The notes: a model not told the origin generated them from the letters alone. A stretch of 33,656 nt of DNA from Bacteroidota bacterium (GCA_009777815.1 WRLB01000014.1:1-33656); one strand, 5' to 3'. Positions 7,743 to 17,528 are shown, counted from the stretch's first letter. A program made the numbers and translations.

Positions 7743-10700
7743 ATGAAAAAAATATCCTTTTTGTTAGCGATTATTCTATTTAATGTTCCAATTTATTCTA
7801 ATAATTTTGTAATCAATTCTGCTAAATTTAATGATAATAAAGCAACCCAACAACCTGTATTTACTGTTTTACAAAACGATATAGGCGTTAGTAAAATTAA
7901 AGCAAAATTAGAAAATAATCCTAAAGCACAGACATTATTTAATGAATTAAAAAATTATTTAATTGTCCAATATGATTCTAATTATAGTGTTTTAGATTTG
8001 ATTCCTATAAGAAAAATAGTAATAGATACTCTGGCAAGCACTAATTTTATTGATAAGACAAGCAATAGTTTTCAAGCAGATTTTTCGAGGGAATGGTATT
8101 TTCGGACCTGCAATATTCAAGGTTCGTGGCAAACATCAACAGGGAAAGGAATTGTGGTTGCTGTTTTGGATACAGGAATTGATTTTGATAACGATGATTT
8201 TAATGAAAAATTATGGATAAATGTTGCTGAAGATATAAATAAAAATGCTCGCTACGATGCTTGGTTACACATAGAAAACAGGAATGGAGTGTTTGGAGAT
8301 ATAGATGGAATTGATAACGATGGCAATGGATATGTGGATGATGTTATTGGTTTTGATTTTGTAAAAGAGATAGTTCCAACCTTTGGTGATGTGCTGAATA
8401 TGAACGGCAATCCTTACGATGAACACGGACACGGAACACAGGTGGCAAGCGTGATTTCGGCTATTGCACCTGATTCTAAAATTATGGGAATTAGAACGCA
8501 TAATGTTTTGGGCGAGTCCGATTGTATTGCAATAGCAAATGGAATTATTTATGCTGTATTAAATGGTGCAAATATAATCAATTTGAGTTCAGGTGAAACA
8601 GAGGATTCGCCGTTGATACATACTGCTATAAAATTTGCATTTGAAATGGACGTTGTTGTCGTATGCTCGGCAGGAAATGATGGTAATACTTTGCCACATT
8701 TTCCGTCAGATTATAGCGAAGTAATTTCTGTAGGTGGCATAAATGAAAACGAAATGCGTATATTTAATTACGGCGACTTCATTGATATTACTGCTCCTGC
8801 GGTTAATATATATGTTGGAAATAAAAATAATACTTATCGTAAAAATAATGGAACGTCATTTTCGGCACCTATTGTTTCTGCTGTTTGTGCGTTGTTGCTA
8901 TCTCATAATCCTAACTTATCTCCTGCTGAAGTAAAGACACAACTGCAACTAACAGCAAGGTCTGAAAGCGGATGGACACCCGAATTCGGTGGCGGAATTG
9001 TTGATGCAAAAAAAAGTTTAGATTTTGTTGGAAAGGCAATTTTAAAAATAGAAAGTCCAAATAGAGCAGAAATTATTGATATATCAAAAGAAAACTATTT
9101 AACTATAAAAGGCAGTATTGCTATGCCGCTATTTGATAATTATGTTGTTAGAATAAGAAATTGCAGAGAAAGTAGAAATAATTGTGAATGGGATACGCTT
9201 GTTCAAAGCCAGTATTTACAGGTGATTTCAGGAGAATTATGTTCTATTAATTTGCAGGAAAAAGTTCTAAATATCGGAGAAAATATTATCAGTGTTATAT
9301 GTCAATTAAAGTCAGGTAAAAGTATAGAGGAACGAGTTAATGTTTTTATAATTAATTCTAATTTTAATACTAATATAATTGAAGATACAAAAGAGTTTGT
9401 TGCTTACTATAACAACAGTTTTGTCAACATAATCAACCTTAAAACATACCTGCCGACTACTGCAAAATTATTTTATAAAAATAAAAACGAATCAGAATAT
9501 CAGTTTATTAACTCTGTTAATTACATTAAAAACAATCATATTTTTATTTTAAATAATTTATTAACTGCATTAGATACTGCGTATATAGTGGCACAATACG
9601 GCGATAAGATTCAGACAGCACCGATTGGTTTTTCACACTCTCAAGCACCTATAAATGATATTAAAACTCCCCAAATAAAAAAACAACCATATACTTTATC
9701 TGCGGGTTACTTATCTAAAAATTCTGTAAATAAAAATGGACAGGACTATTTAATTGCATCGTTGTTTGATGCTAATGGCAGACCTGAAAAAATTAAATAT
9801 TTTTTTTCACAATCGGATACTATGTTTTGTGTAGATAGTAGTACTTACGATGATGTTTGCGTTGCGATAAAAAACGGCTGCATTTTGTCACATTATTTTG
9901 GTCAAATTAGTTGGCATAATTATTCTGATAATCGCACAATAACAATAGGAGATGGGAACTCGTGGGATAGTAGTTTTATCGGAATTGATTTAATTGATAT
10001 AGATGGTATAGAACCGATTGATGTTTTTTATAGAGATAATAACGGAAATTTCTTTGCTGCACTTATTAATGAAAATGCAACTAACAGAAAACTTTTATTT
10101 AATTATTATGACTTTGTAAAGCAAAATACAGATGTAGATTTATTGAAATCACTTGGCAATCAACTCGCTACTTGTTTCGGAAATTTTTATGGTGATAATA
10201 AGAATTATTTAGCAATAGTTAGTGCTAATGATGCTTATTTACATATTATTGAAATAACTTTTGAAGGTGCATCATTAAAGGAGACGTTGCCTCTTGCCGA
10301 CCATTATCACAATGAATTAACGCATAGGAATCATTATTTATCGCAAAATATATTTATCCGAAATGCAGATATAGATGGGGACGGAATTGATGAATTAATT
10401 TATATGTATTACGGCAAAATTGATGATACAAGCGATGTATTAGGTGCTAATGAAGTATGGACTATTCATATTTATAAAAATGAAAATAATTATTGGAATG
10501 AAATTGCTTCTGAAAATATTCTTGGCGTTAGAGTCGGCAACCCTTATATAAATGGCTTAAATACAGGAGACGTAGATAACGATGGAACAGACGAAATACT
10601 AATTTGTATTTATCCCAACCTGTATATTTTCAAGTGGAATGATGAACATAAAAAAATAATTCCATTTTGGTATTATCCCGAATGCAATTCTAATTTAGCA

Positions 10701-11945
10701 GTAGTAGGAGATTTCAACGGAAATGGTAAGAACGAAATTTGTTTTAATAAGTTTTCAGAAATAGTATTTTTTGAATTTGAAAATTATAAGCCGCATTCTG
10801 TTTTTAATTTTAAAGGGCATTCTTACAATAAAAACTCTGCTTTTTTTAGTTGGGAAAGTTATGCTGATGCTTTTACTGAATACGAATTATTACTAATAGA
10901 ATCAGATAGTTTGCCTGCTGGTTATCTAAAAAAATACACTACTTCTGAAAAAAACATTAACATTAGCAATTTGCTTGAACACACTTATTATACAGCATTT
11001 GTAAGGATTATTGGTGATACTACATTTTACAATCCAATAGAAATTTTCACTAATGAGCCAACATTTCCTATTAGCGCTGAAGCAATAAATAATAAAATTA
11101 TAAAAATAAAATTTACTGATAGAATTTCATTGGATTTAAATAATAATTCTAATGGAATAAAATTAATAGCAGAAGATACTTTTTTAGAACATATTTTATT
11201 TTCTTCAGTAAATTTAACAAACTATAATGATTCGTCTTTAGTAGTAGAGTTTGATAAAGATTTTTTTAATGGAACTTACACTCTCAAAATACCTATATTT
11301 ACTGATATTTATGGCAATCCAACTTTACCACAAGAGTTAGAAATAAACATAGATATTGCCATAAATTCTGACTTATTTTTAACATCACTAATATATGAGC
11401 CACCATTAAATTTAATTGTAGATTTCTCTGAAAGCATTGATGCTACTGCTTTAATAAAAGATAATTATACCTTATATCCCTATGGCGGAATTGAAGATAT
11501 ATTGCTTATTGATAGCAATACGATAAAGATATTTTTATCTAAAAACACACAAATTTATGGCAGAGGAAAAGATTATTTGCTAACAGCACATTCAGATATT
11601 ACTGCGACTTCAGGCAAGAAAATGACCACAGGTGCAGGAAACACACTCGGTTTCTGTATATCAGAAGACAATTTGGATAGTATTTATGTTTATCCTGCTC
11701 CTATTTCATTAGCAAAACACACTGAGGCATATATAGCACGTTTGCCAAATAATACTAAAATTGAGATATTAAATCAATATGGAAAACTTATAAAAACATT
11801 AAATGAAACAGATGGTAATGGCGGAATTGATTGGAATTTATGCGATGAATATGGAAATAAATGTGGCATAGGCATATATTTTGTTAAAGTAATCTACGCT
11901 AACTCTGACGAACAAAAATTAGTAAAATTCGCTATAATAAGGTAG
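7743..11945 (+). CDS. Giant secreted subtilisin-like serine protease (S8) with FG-GAP/VCBS-like repeats and sorting domain
   Basis: A 1400-residue protein with a signal peptide (residues 1-19). The S8 catalytic triad is complete: Asp143 in VVAVLDTGID, His230 in HGHGTQVAS, and Ser372 in NGTSFSAPIVSA; the oxyanion-region Asn lies in CSAGNDGN. An inserted Ca-binding-like stretch (DIDGIDNDGNGYVDD) sits between Asp and His, as in many Bacteroidota subtilases. After the protease, about residues 640-1020 carry FG-GAP/VCBS-like Asp-rich loops (NADIDGDGIDE, GDVDNDGTDE, GDFNGNGKNE). A fibronectin-like and two Ig/CalX-like segments follow, and a FlgD-like/T9SS end with YVYPAPISL, KIEILNQYGK and GIGIYFVKV. 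It is probably exported by T9SS and acts at the surface or outside the cell. The substrate is unknown. Confidence 0.87.
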   Translation: MKKISFLLAIILFNVPIYSNNFVINSAKFNDNKATQQPVFTVLQNDIGVSKIKAKLENNPKAQTLFNELKNYLIVQYDSNYSVLDLIPIRKIVIDTLASTNFIDKTSNSFQADFSREWYFRTCNIQGSWQTSTGKGIVVAVLDTGIDFDNDDFNEKLWINVAEDINKNARYDAWLHIENRNGVFGDIDGIDNDGNGYVDDVIGFDFVKEIVPTFGDVLNMNGNPYDEHGHGTQVASVISAIAPDSKIMGIRTHNVLGESDCIAIANGIIYAVLNGANIINLSSGETEDSPLIHTAIKFAFEMDVVVVCSAGNDGNTLPHFPSDYSEVISVGGINENEMRIFNYGDFIDITAPAVNIYVGNKNNTYRKNNGTSFSAPIVSAVCALLLSHNPNLSPAEVKTQLQLTARSESGWTPEFGGGIVDAKKSLDFVGKAILKIESPNRAEIIDISKENYLTIKGSIAMPLFDNYVVRIRNCRESRNNCEWDTLVQSQYLQVISGELCSINLQEKVLNIGENIISVICQLKSGKSIEERVNVFIINSNFNTNIIEDTKEFVAYYNNSFVNIINLKTYLPTTAKLFYKNKNESEYQFINSVNYIKNNHIFILNNLLTALDTAYIVAQYGDKIQTAPIGFSHSQAPINDIKTPQIKKQPYTLSAGYLSKNSVNKNGQDYLIASLFDANGRPEKIKYFFSQSDTMFCVDSSTYDDVCVAIKNGCILSHYFGQISWHNYSDNRTITIGDGNSWDSSFIGIDLIDIDGIEPIDVFYRDNNGNFFAALINENATNRKLLFNYYDFVKQNTDVDLLKSLGNQLATCFGNFYGDNKNYLAIVSANDAYLHIIEITFEGASLKETLPLADHYHNELTHRNHYLSQNIFIRNADIDGDGIDELIYMYYGKIDDTSDVLGANEVWTIHIYKNENNYWNEIASENILGVRVGNPYINGLNTGDVDNDGTDEILICIYPNLYIFKWNDEHKKIIPFWYYPECNSNLAVVGDFNGNGKNEICFNKFSEIVFFEFENYKPHSVFNFKGHSYNKNSAFFSWESYADAFTEYELLLIESDSLPAGYLKKYTTSEKNINISNLLEHTYYTAFVRIIGDTTFYNPIEIFTNEPTFPISAEAINNKIIKIKFTDRISLDLNNNSNGIKLIAEDTFLEHILFSSVNLTNYNDSSLVVEFDKDFFNGTYTLKIPIFTDIYGNPTLPQELEINIDIAINSDLFLTSLIYEPPLNLIVDFSESIDATALIKDNYTLYPYGGIEDILLIDSNTIKIFLSKNTQIYGRGKDYLLTAHSDITATSGKKMTTGAGNTLGFCISEDNLDSIYVYPAPISLAKHTEAYIARLPNNTKIEILNQYGKLIKTLNETDGNGGIDWNLCDEYGNKCGIGIYFVKVIYANSDEQKLVKFAIIR

Positions 11946-12047
11946 TTCTATATGCAATTTGGCAAAATTGTTGCAAGGTGGCACAAAATTTAACCAAGTA
12001 TGAAATGCAGTAGTATTTTCATATTTCAAAAAAAAAAAAATAAAAAA

Positions 12048-12079
12048 TTTGGAAATTAGAAATAAAAAAGTTATTTTTG
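12048..12079 (+). promoter_or_regulatory. Promoter (-33/-7) for the BspA-like locus
   Basis: TTTG (12048-12051) and TATTTTTG (12072-12079) are 20 bases apart, the standard Bacteroidota -33/-7 spacing. An A13 run (12028-12040) lies directly upstream and could act as an UP-like element. The first ATG in the predicted transcript is at 12134, about 50 bases from the expected start point. Confidence 0.65.
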
Positions 12080-12133
12080 TATTCTAATAAAGTTGATACT
12101 ATCTTTTCAATATAAATATTAAGGATTACAGCA

Positions 12134-12280
12134 ATGTTTAAATCAAAACATTATCAGGGAAACGGTACCCTTGCAAAAAATACCGACACCTCCTCCAATG
12201 CTATTTGTAGTGCTATTACTACAAGCAATGTAGTAGAAACTACTACACGGGGGGGGGGATTCTTACTGCAAAGCGTGTAG
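12134..12280 (+). CDS. Promoter-proximal ORF ending just after the G10 tract
   Basis: This is the first ATG after the promoter at 12048-12079. As written, the frame encodes 48 residues (MFKSKHYQGNGTLAKNTDTS..., then ETTTRGGGFLLQSV) and stops at TAG 12278-12280. With one G fewer (or two more) in the tract, the frame passes through 12280 without a stop and fuses in frame to the signal peptide of the BspA-like protein. The peptide is polar, rich in Thr, Ser and Asn, and matches no family I know. It may be the true N-terminus of the downstream protein in an 'on' state, a leader peptide, or a consequence of a homopolymer miscount. Confidence 0.45.
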   Translation: MFKSKHYQGNGTLAKNTDTSSNAICSAITTSNVVETTTRGGGFLLQSV

Positions 12281-12293
12281 TAGAATCACTACA
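12206..12293 (+). promoter_or_regulatory. Overlapping inverted repeats around the G tract (alternative hairpins)
   Basis: Four inverted repeats built from TGTAGT/ACTACA-type words: 12206-12211 with 12218-12223; GTAGTAG 12230-12236 with CTACTAC 12240-12246; CTACTACACG 12240-12249 with CGTGTAGTAG 12274-12283; and 12276-12281 with 12288-12293. The second and third share 12240-12246 and so exclude each other, and the third and fourth share 12276-12281. The G tract lies in the loop of the 10-bp hairpin. This layout resembles an attenuator or a slippage-promoting structure. Confidence 0.6.
12249..12258 (+). repeat. G10 homopolymer tract (candidate contingency locus)
   Basis: Ten consecutive G in a strongly AT-rich region, 115 bases into the promoter-proximal ORF. 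The distance from ATG 12134 to the in-frame TTG at 12315 is 181 bases, so one deletion restores the frame. Confidence 0.7.
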
Positions 12294-12314
12294 AGCAGCG
12301 ACAAAACCCATAAT

Positions 12315-15176
12315 TTGCTGCATAAAACATTCGCAATGGCGATGTTTATTTTATCTCTATTATTCCTGTTTAATCTCCCCGCACAAGCACAAACAGATGC
12401 AACCCTAACAATTAATTATGCTGACTTGACAACACCAGGCGTTATCACAAGATCTGATGTTGTAGAGTTGATTGGCTATCCAGTAGCCAATGGTATTGGT
12501 ACTGGTGCAACAGGTGTTTGGACCAATATTGATTGGGATACAGGTGATCCCAATATCCTTACAGGAACAGGAACATTAAAAATCATTATCGCTGCTGATA
12601 TTACAGATATAGCAGATGCAGATGCAGGGACCCCTGCTTTAGGAGTATTTGCAGCATTTGAATGCCTAACAGAAGTGGAATTTGCTGGTACTCTACAGAT
12701 GGCTAAAATAGGCAATGCTGCATTTTTGGGATGCAAAAATTTGTCAAGCATTACAATTCCATCAAGCGTAACCGAAATAGGCAATAGTGCGTTCTCAAAT
12801 TGTATAGCATTGACAACAATCGAAATTCCTTCAGGTTTAACTATGGGGCATTCTGTGTTTTTGGGTTGCACAGGATTGACAAGTGTTACATTAACGGATG
12901 GATTGCCAAGTATAGGTCCAAATACATTCCAAAATTGTATTGAGTTGACAAACATTACAATTCCAGGAAGCGTGACAACGATAGGAGCAAGTGCATTTAA
13001 TGGTTGCACAACATTGGTTAGTGTTGCACTATCTGATGGATTGCTAAGTATAGGTCCAAATGCATTCTTCAGTTGTAATAAGTTGCCAAGTATTACAATT
13101 CCATCAAGCGTAACCGAAATAGGCGATGGTGCGTTTGTTAGTTGCACAACATTGACATCTGTTACATTTTCAGCACCTTCAGTTTTACTAACTATAGGTG
13201 ACAATGCATTCCAAAATTGTAATCAGTTGCCAGGCATTGAAATTCCAGGAAGCGTGGAAACTATAGGAGCAAGTGCGTTTCAGGGTTGCGTAGAATTGTT
13301 ATCTGTTACATTAAATCATGGATTGCAAAATATAGGTAACAATGCATTCAGAGATTGTTATAAGTTGCCAAGCATTGAAATTCCAGGAAGCGTGACAACG
13401 ATAGATGTAAGTGCGTTTCGTGATGCAATTGTTTTAGCATCTGTTACATTTTCAACTCCTTCAGTTTTGCTCACGATAAATGCTGACGCATTTTGGGGTT
13501 GCGCATTGTTACCATCAATTACAATTCCTGCAGGCGTAACAACCATAGGAGCAAGTGCATTTGCTTATTGTGCTAATCTAACATCAATTACAATTCCAAC
13601 AAGTGTAACAACTATAGGAGGAAGTGCGTTTGTTGGTTGCCATGGCGACCTATCAGTAATATTTCCCGTTGAAATAGGTGATGGATTAACACATCTAACT
13701 CGCAGCAGTGTAGAAACTACTATTAATGATTTACTTACTGCTGGTTGGACTGGTCTTGGTTTTGACTGGAATTCTGGAGATCCAAATATTTTTGAAAATA
13801 CTAATGGTTATGTATTAAAAATCATTATCAAGAATAGTATTACAGAACTTGTAGATGAAACTTCTCCTGGTTTAGGAGTATTTGCTGCATTTAAATGCCT
13901 AAAAGAAGTGGAATTTGAAAGTGTTCCACAGATTAGTAAAATAGGCAGTGCTGCATTTTTAGGTTGCGAAGCATTGACAAGCATTACAATTCCAGCAAGT
14001 GTAATTTTAATAGGCAATGGAGCATTCCAAGATTGCATAGGATTAACGTCAATCGCAACGCCTACAAGTTTAGTAGATATAGGACATTCTGTGTTTATGG
14101 GTTGCACAGGATTGACATCTGTTACTCTAAATGAAGGATTGACAAGTATAGTTGCCAATACATTCCAAGATTGTATTGAGTTGCCAAGCATTACAATTCC
14201 ATCAAGCGTGGAAACTATAGGACAAAGTGCATTTTATGGTTGCACAACATTGGTTAGTGTTACATTAAATAATGGATTGCAAAATATAGGTGATAATGCA
14301 TTTTGGGGTTGCGAAGCATTGACAAGCATTACAATTCCTGCAAGCGTGATTGCTATAGGACAAAGTGCGTTTCGTGAGGCACTTGTTTTAGCATCTGTTA
14401 CATTTTCAACTCCTTCAGATTTAATATCTATAGGTGATAATGCATTTTGGGGTTGCGTTTTGTTAGGACCAGCAATTACAATTCCAGGAAGTGTAACACA
14501 CATAGGCGAGTTTGCGTTTCATTATTGCACTGCTCTAAACTCTATAACATTTCAACCATCAGCACAAGATTTGCTTTTCGAAGATTATCCATTCAGAGGA
14601 TGCGGAGCATTAGCAACAATAAACCTAACAGGTAGAACAGGTGGATTAATTTTTAGTAGACATGGATTATCGCAAACAGGAATAACAACTATAGATTTAA
14701 GCAAAGCAAGTGCAATTACTTTTGATAACTATACAGACGCTACTGGCGAAGGGTTCCGATTGTTTTTTGGCTGCACTAATTTAGAATCAATAGTATTGCC
14801 TGCCACTGTAACTACTATACCAAATGGAGCATTTGAGAATTGTGCTAAACTCAAAACACTTACAGGGTTAGATATCACATCCATCGGCGAGAGTGCTTTT
14901 GTTGGATGCACAGGTGGTTTAATTATAACATTAGGAGATGAACCACCAACTACAACAGGAGCAAATGCCTTTGGCGTTGATCATTCTTTATTACTATCTA
15001 AAAGTATCAGGATTAATATTCCGACAACTGCGAATAGACCTGCCTATGAAACTTGGTTTGCCAGTTTAGGTCTAGTTGGAATTACACTTAAAGATATAGA
15101 ATATACTACTTCTACTACCCGCATCAAGAAAATTAATGTTAAAAAAGGCAGGTTGATAATATCACCACAGCCTTAA
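12315..15176 (+). CDS. Secreted BspA-like leucine-rich repeat protein (LRR_5)
   Basis: About 950 residues. A hydrophobic signal sequence (AMAMFILSLLFLFNLPAQAQ) is followed by many ~23-residue LRR_5 units of the form 'ITIPSSVTEIGNSAFSNC', as in Tannerella BspA and Treponema surface proteins that bind host proteins or other cells. The repeat region is duplicated: residues from about 86 (LKIIIAADIT...LGVFAAFECL) are echoed from about 498 (LKIIIKNSIT...LGVFAAFKCL). The start is uncertain: TTG 12315 supplies the basic LHK n-region, while ATG 12336 would leave none; an upstream ATG at 12134 is out of frame because of the G10 tract. The protein ends GRLIISPQP, where a T9SS sorting domain would normally begin, so that domain is missing. 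The gene looks less AT-rich than its neighbours. Confidence 0.82.
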   Translation: MLHKTFAMAMFILSLLFLFNLPAQAQTDATLTINYADLTTPGVITRSDVVELIGYPVANGIGTGATGVWTNIDWDTGDPNILTGTGTLKIIIAADITDIADADAGTPALGVFAAFECLTEVEFAGTLQMAKIGNAAFLGCKNLSSITIPSSVTEIGNSAFSNCIALTTIEIPSGLTMGHSVFLGCTGLTSVTLTDGLPSIGPNTFQNCIELTNITIPGSVTTIGASAFNGCTTLVSVALSDGLLSIGPNAFFSCNKLPSITIPSSVTEIGDGAFVSCTTLTSVTFSAPSVLLTIGDNAFQNCNQLPGIEIPGSVETIGASAFQGCVELLSVTLNHGLQNIGNNAFRDCYKLPSIEIPGSVTTIDVSAFRDAIVLASVTFSTPSVLLTINADAFWGCALLPSITIPAGVTTIGASAFAYCANLTSITIPTSVTTIGGSAFVGCHGDLSVIFPVEIGDGLTHLTRSSVETTINDLLTAGWTGLGFDWNSGDPNIFENTNGYVLKIIIKNSITELVDETSPGLGVFAAFKCLKEVEFESVPQISKIGSAAFLGCEALTSITIPASVILIGNGAFQDCIGLTSIATPTSLVDIGHSVFMGCTGLTSVTLNEGLTSIVANTFQDCIELPSITIPSSVETIGQSAFYGCTTLVSVTLNNGLQNIGDNAFWGCEALTSITIPASVIAIGQSAFREALVLASVTFSTPSDLISIGDNAFWGCVLLGPAITIPGSVTHIGEFAFHYCTALNSITFQPSAQDLLFEDYPFRGCGALATINLTGRTGGLIFSRHGLSQTGITTIDLSKASAITFDNYTDATGEGFRLFFGCTNLESIVLPATVTTIPNGAFENCAKLKTLTGLDITSIGESAFVGCTGGLIITLGDEPPTTTGANAFGVDHSLLLSKSIRINIPTTANRPAYETWFASLGLVGITLKDIEYTTSTTRIKKINVKKGRLIISPQP

Positions 15177-15192
15177 TGTTGATCAAAAAAAA

Positions 15193-15207
15193 CTGAACTC
15201 GTTTCAG
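15193..15207 (-). repeat. REP-like repeat core
   Basis: CTGAACTCGTTTCAG, the 15-base core (minus strand CTGAAACGAGTTCAG) of the dispersed repeat, directly before the shared terminator. Confidence 0.45.
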
Positions 15208-15214
15208 ACACTTT

Positions 15215-15248
15215 AACACGGGGGCTTGCCCTCGTGTTATTTTTTTTG
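15215..15248. terminator. Bidirectional terminator between the BspA-like gene and ftsH
   Basis: A 10-bp stem (15215-15224 with 15229-15238, one G-T wobble) with a CTTG loop is followed by a T run on the plus strand. The same ACTTTAACACGGGG...CCTCGTGTT design recurs inverted at 31345-31373. Confidence 0.8.
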
Positions 15249-15253
15249 TGTAT

Positions 15254-17398
15254 CTATGAGTTGGCAGTATTATTTTTTAGATTATTTTCTTTGGTTTTTA
15301 CTTTTTCTTTTTTATTTTCTTTTATTTCTTTTTCGTCATCTATAAGTTCGTCAAAAAGTTCGGGTTCGTTAGTAGATTTTGTTAATGATATGTGTTTTAG
15401 TGCTTCGAGTTGAGCATTAGTTATCGGTGGGAGTTCTTTGCCATTAACAAGCATAATAAGTTCTTCGCCTTCTATTGTTTCCCGTACAACTAACATTTTT
15501 GCTGTTTTATGTAGTAGGTCTATATTTTCTAACAATATCTTTTCGGCATCGGCGGAGCATTCATCAAGGATTCGTTTTATTTCGTCATCTATAATTTGTG
15601 CCATTTTTTCTGAATGTGTTTTTCTGCGTGAAATATCTCTACCTAAAAACACTTCTTCGTCGGGAGTAGAATAAGCAATAGGTCCGACTTTATCGCTCAT
15701 TCCCCATTCGCATACCATTTTAGTTACGAGACGTGATGCTCTTTGTATATCATTAGAAGCACCTGTTGTAAGATTGCTATATATAAGTTTTTCGGCTGCT
15801 CTACCGCCAAGCATCATAGTAACATTTGTTAATATATAGTCACGAGTATGAGAACGCATTTCTTCTTGCGGTAAATACGCAGTAAGACCGAGTGCCTGTC
15901 CTCTTGGAATAATTGTGACCTTATGCAACGGGTCAGCACCAGGCAAAAAGTGACCTACTAAGGCATGTCCCATTTCGTGATATGCTGTCATTTCTTTTTC
16001 TTTATCAGAAAGGACTAATGATTTTCTTTCAACGCCCATTAACACTTTATCTTTCGCATTTTCAAAATCAAACATAGTGACCGAATCAGCACCTCTTCTT
16101 GCAGCCAACAAAGCGGCTTCATTAACTATATTAGCAATATCGGCTCCAACGAGACCTGGTGTTGCTTTTGCTAATGTATTTAAATCTACGTCATTGCCAA
16201 TTTTTATTTTTGCTGTATGAACTTTAAAAATACCTTCGCGTCCTCTAATATCAGGTCTATCAACTACTACTTGCCTATCAAATCTGCCAGGGCGAAGTAG
16301 TGCAGAATCTAACACATCAGGACGATTCGTTGCAGCAATTACTATTGTAGCATTGTTTTGTTCAAAACCATCCATTTCAACAAGCAATTGGTTTAATGTT
16401 TGTTCACGTTCGTCGTGTCCTCCTCCGACTCCCGCACCTCTTTGGCGACCTACGGCATCAATTTCATCTATGAATACTATACAAGGTGAATGTTTTTTTG
16501 CATTTTCAAACAAATCACGAACTCTACTTGCTCCGACACCAACGAACATTTCAACAAAATCTGCTCCCGACATATTAAAAAATGGAACTTCTGCTTCACC
16601 TGCTACTGCTCTTGCAAGTAGAGTTTTACCTGTTCCCGGTGGTCCTAATAGTAAAACACCTCTCGGAATTTTACCACCTAATCTTTGGTATTTTTCAGGT
16701 TCTTTTAGAAAATCAACTACTTCAGATAATTCAAATTTTGATTCTTCTACACCTGCAACATCTTTGAACGTTATTTCTGTCGGTGGAACGGGCTTGTTCC
16801 TGTTTTTTCCAAAGTTTAATATACCCTTAGGACCGCCACCTGGACCACCTTTCGTCATCCAACGAACGAAAAATATATACACTGCTATAATAATAATCCA
16901 CGGCAAAAATCCTAAAACAAAATCCCACATAGTGTTATTTCCATCTAAATAATCCCAAGTTATTCCTCTATTAGCCCAATCTTCTTCTACGGCAGAATCC
17001 ACTACTGCTATCTTTACAGAAAACTTATCTACGCTTGTTTGCTGTCCGTTGATTTCCATTTGAATAGGTTGCTTCAAATTTCCAACGAACTCATAATCAT
17101 TTATAGATGTTTTATATATTTTTGCTTTTAGTATAAGATCTTGTTTTAATAATTCTTGATATCGGGAATAGGATATTTTATGTGTTGTATCTTTATTTGT
17201 TGTCTGGTCGTAAAGAGTAAATAGCGACATAATTATTCCTGCGAGTAGCACAAATATTAGGATTTTAAGTAGGTTATTATTTCCTTGTGGCTGATTAAAA
17301 TCTTTATTTTTCCTTATATCTTTTTTAGGGTCGAAAGGATTTGGTTTATTTGGTTGTTTATTATTTTGCTTCTCTTTATTTATATTTTTGTCTTCCAT
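15254..17398 (-). CDS. ftsH: ATP-dependent zinc metalloprotease FtsH
   Basis: A 714-residue membrane-anchored AAA+ protease that extracts and degrades unneeded or misfolded membrane and cytosolic proteins. Order: charged N-terminal tail, first membrane helix ([18 protein letters not shown]), periplasmic domain, second helix ([12 protein letters not shown]), a Gly-rich linker, AAA+ module with Walker A GPPGTGKT (about 250), Walker [39 protein letters not shown], then the zinc site HEMGH (about 474-478) and the downstream Asp region. A Lys-rich tail ends the protein. The frame stays open upstream to 17497, but that part is REP repeat sequence and contains the promoter (17422-17429), so ATG 17398 is the start. 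It is a single-gene unit. Confidence 0.95.
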   Translation of the reverse strand: MEDKNINKEKQNNKQPNKPNPFDPKKDIRKNKDFNQPQGNNNLLKILIFVLLAGIIMSLFTLYDQTTNKDTTHKISYSRYQELLKQDLILKAKIYKTSINDYEFVGNLKQPIQMEINGQQTSVDKFSVKIAVVDSAVEEDWANRGITWDYLDGNNTMWDFVLGFLPWIIIIAVYIFFVRWMTKGGPGGGPKGILNFGKNRNKPVPPTEITFKDVAGVEESKFELSEVVDFLKEPEKYQRLGGKIPRGVLLLGPPGTGKTLLARAVAGEAEVPFFNMSGADFVEMFVGVGASRVRDLFENAKKHSPCIVFIDEIDAVGRQRGAGVGGGHDEREQTLNQLLVEMDGFEQNNATIVIAATNRPDVLDSALLRPGRFDRQVVVDRPDIRGREGIFKVHTAKIKIGNDVDLNTLAKATPGLVGADIANIVNEAALLAARRGADSVTMFDFENAKDKVLMGVERKSLVLSDKEKEMTAYHEMGHALVGHFLPGADPLHKVTIIPRGQALGLTAYLPQEEMRSHTRDYILTNVTMMLGGRAAEKLIYSNLTTGASNDIQRASRLVTKMVCEWGMSDKVGPIAYSTPDEEVFLGRDISRRKTHSEKMAQIIDDEIKRILDECSADAEKILLENIDLLHKTAKMLVVRETIEGEELIMLVNGKELPPITNAQLEALKHISLTKSTNEPELFDELIDDEKEIKENKKEKVKTKENNLKNNTANS

Positions 17399-17421
17399 TC
17401 TGAATATATAAAAATAGAATA

Positions 17422-17429
17422 CAAAAATA
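17422..17429 (-). promoter_or_regulatory. -7 promoter box for ftsH
   Basis: CAAAAATA reads TATTTTTG on the minus strand, preceded there by AAAAACCT, 23 bases before ATG 17398. It rules out the longer upstream frame. Confidence 0.65.
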
Positions 17430-17470
17430 AGGTTTTTATTTCTAATTTCCAAATGTTTTGTTTGTCGTTC

Positions 17471-17528
17471 TGCACTTAACACAGCATCTCCTCGCATAAA
17501 ATTAGGAGATGCTGAAATGAGTAAGGTA
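17471..17528. repeat. Two convergent REP-like repeats forming a hairpin
   Basis: A minus-oriented copy (17471-17497) and a plus-oriented copy (17501-17528) face each other. GCATCTCCT (17484-17492) pairs with AGGAGATGC (17503-17511) across a 10-base loop. The pair lies between plsX and ftsH and could terminate plsX transcription. Confidence 0.65.

Noticed and set aside
12028-12040. A13 tract as a second phase-variable tract
   Set aside because: It lies outside any frame and upstream of the -33 element; an UP-like role is possible but slippage there has no evident coding effect.
12476-14911. Several long minus-strand open frames inside the BspA-like gene
   Set aside because: They are shadows of the LRR repeats: repetitive, without start signals, and antisense to a clear coding frame.
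16353-16952. A 199-residue plus-strand frame antisense to ftsH
   Set aside because: It overlies the highly conserved AAA+ region of FtsH and has no promoter or homology.
17399-17497. N-terminal extension of FtsH
   Set aside because: It is translated REP repeat plus the promoter; the natural ATG is 17398.
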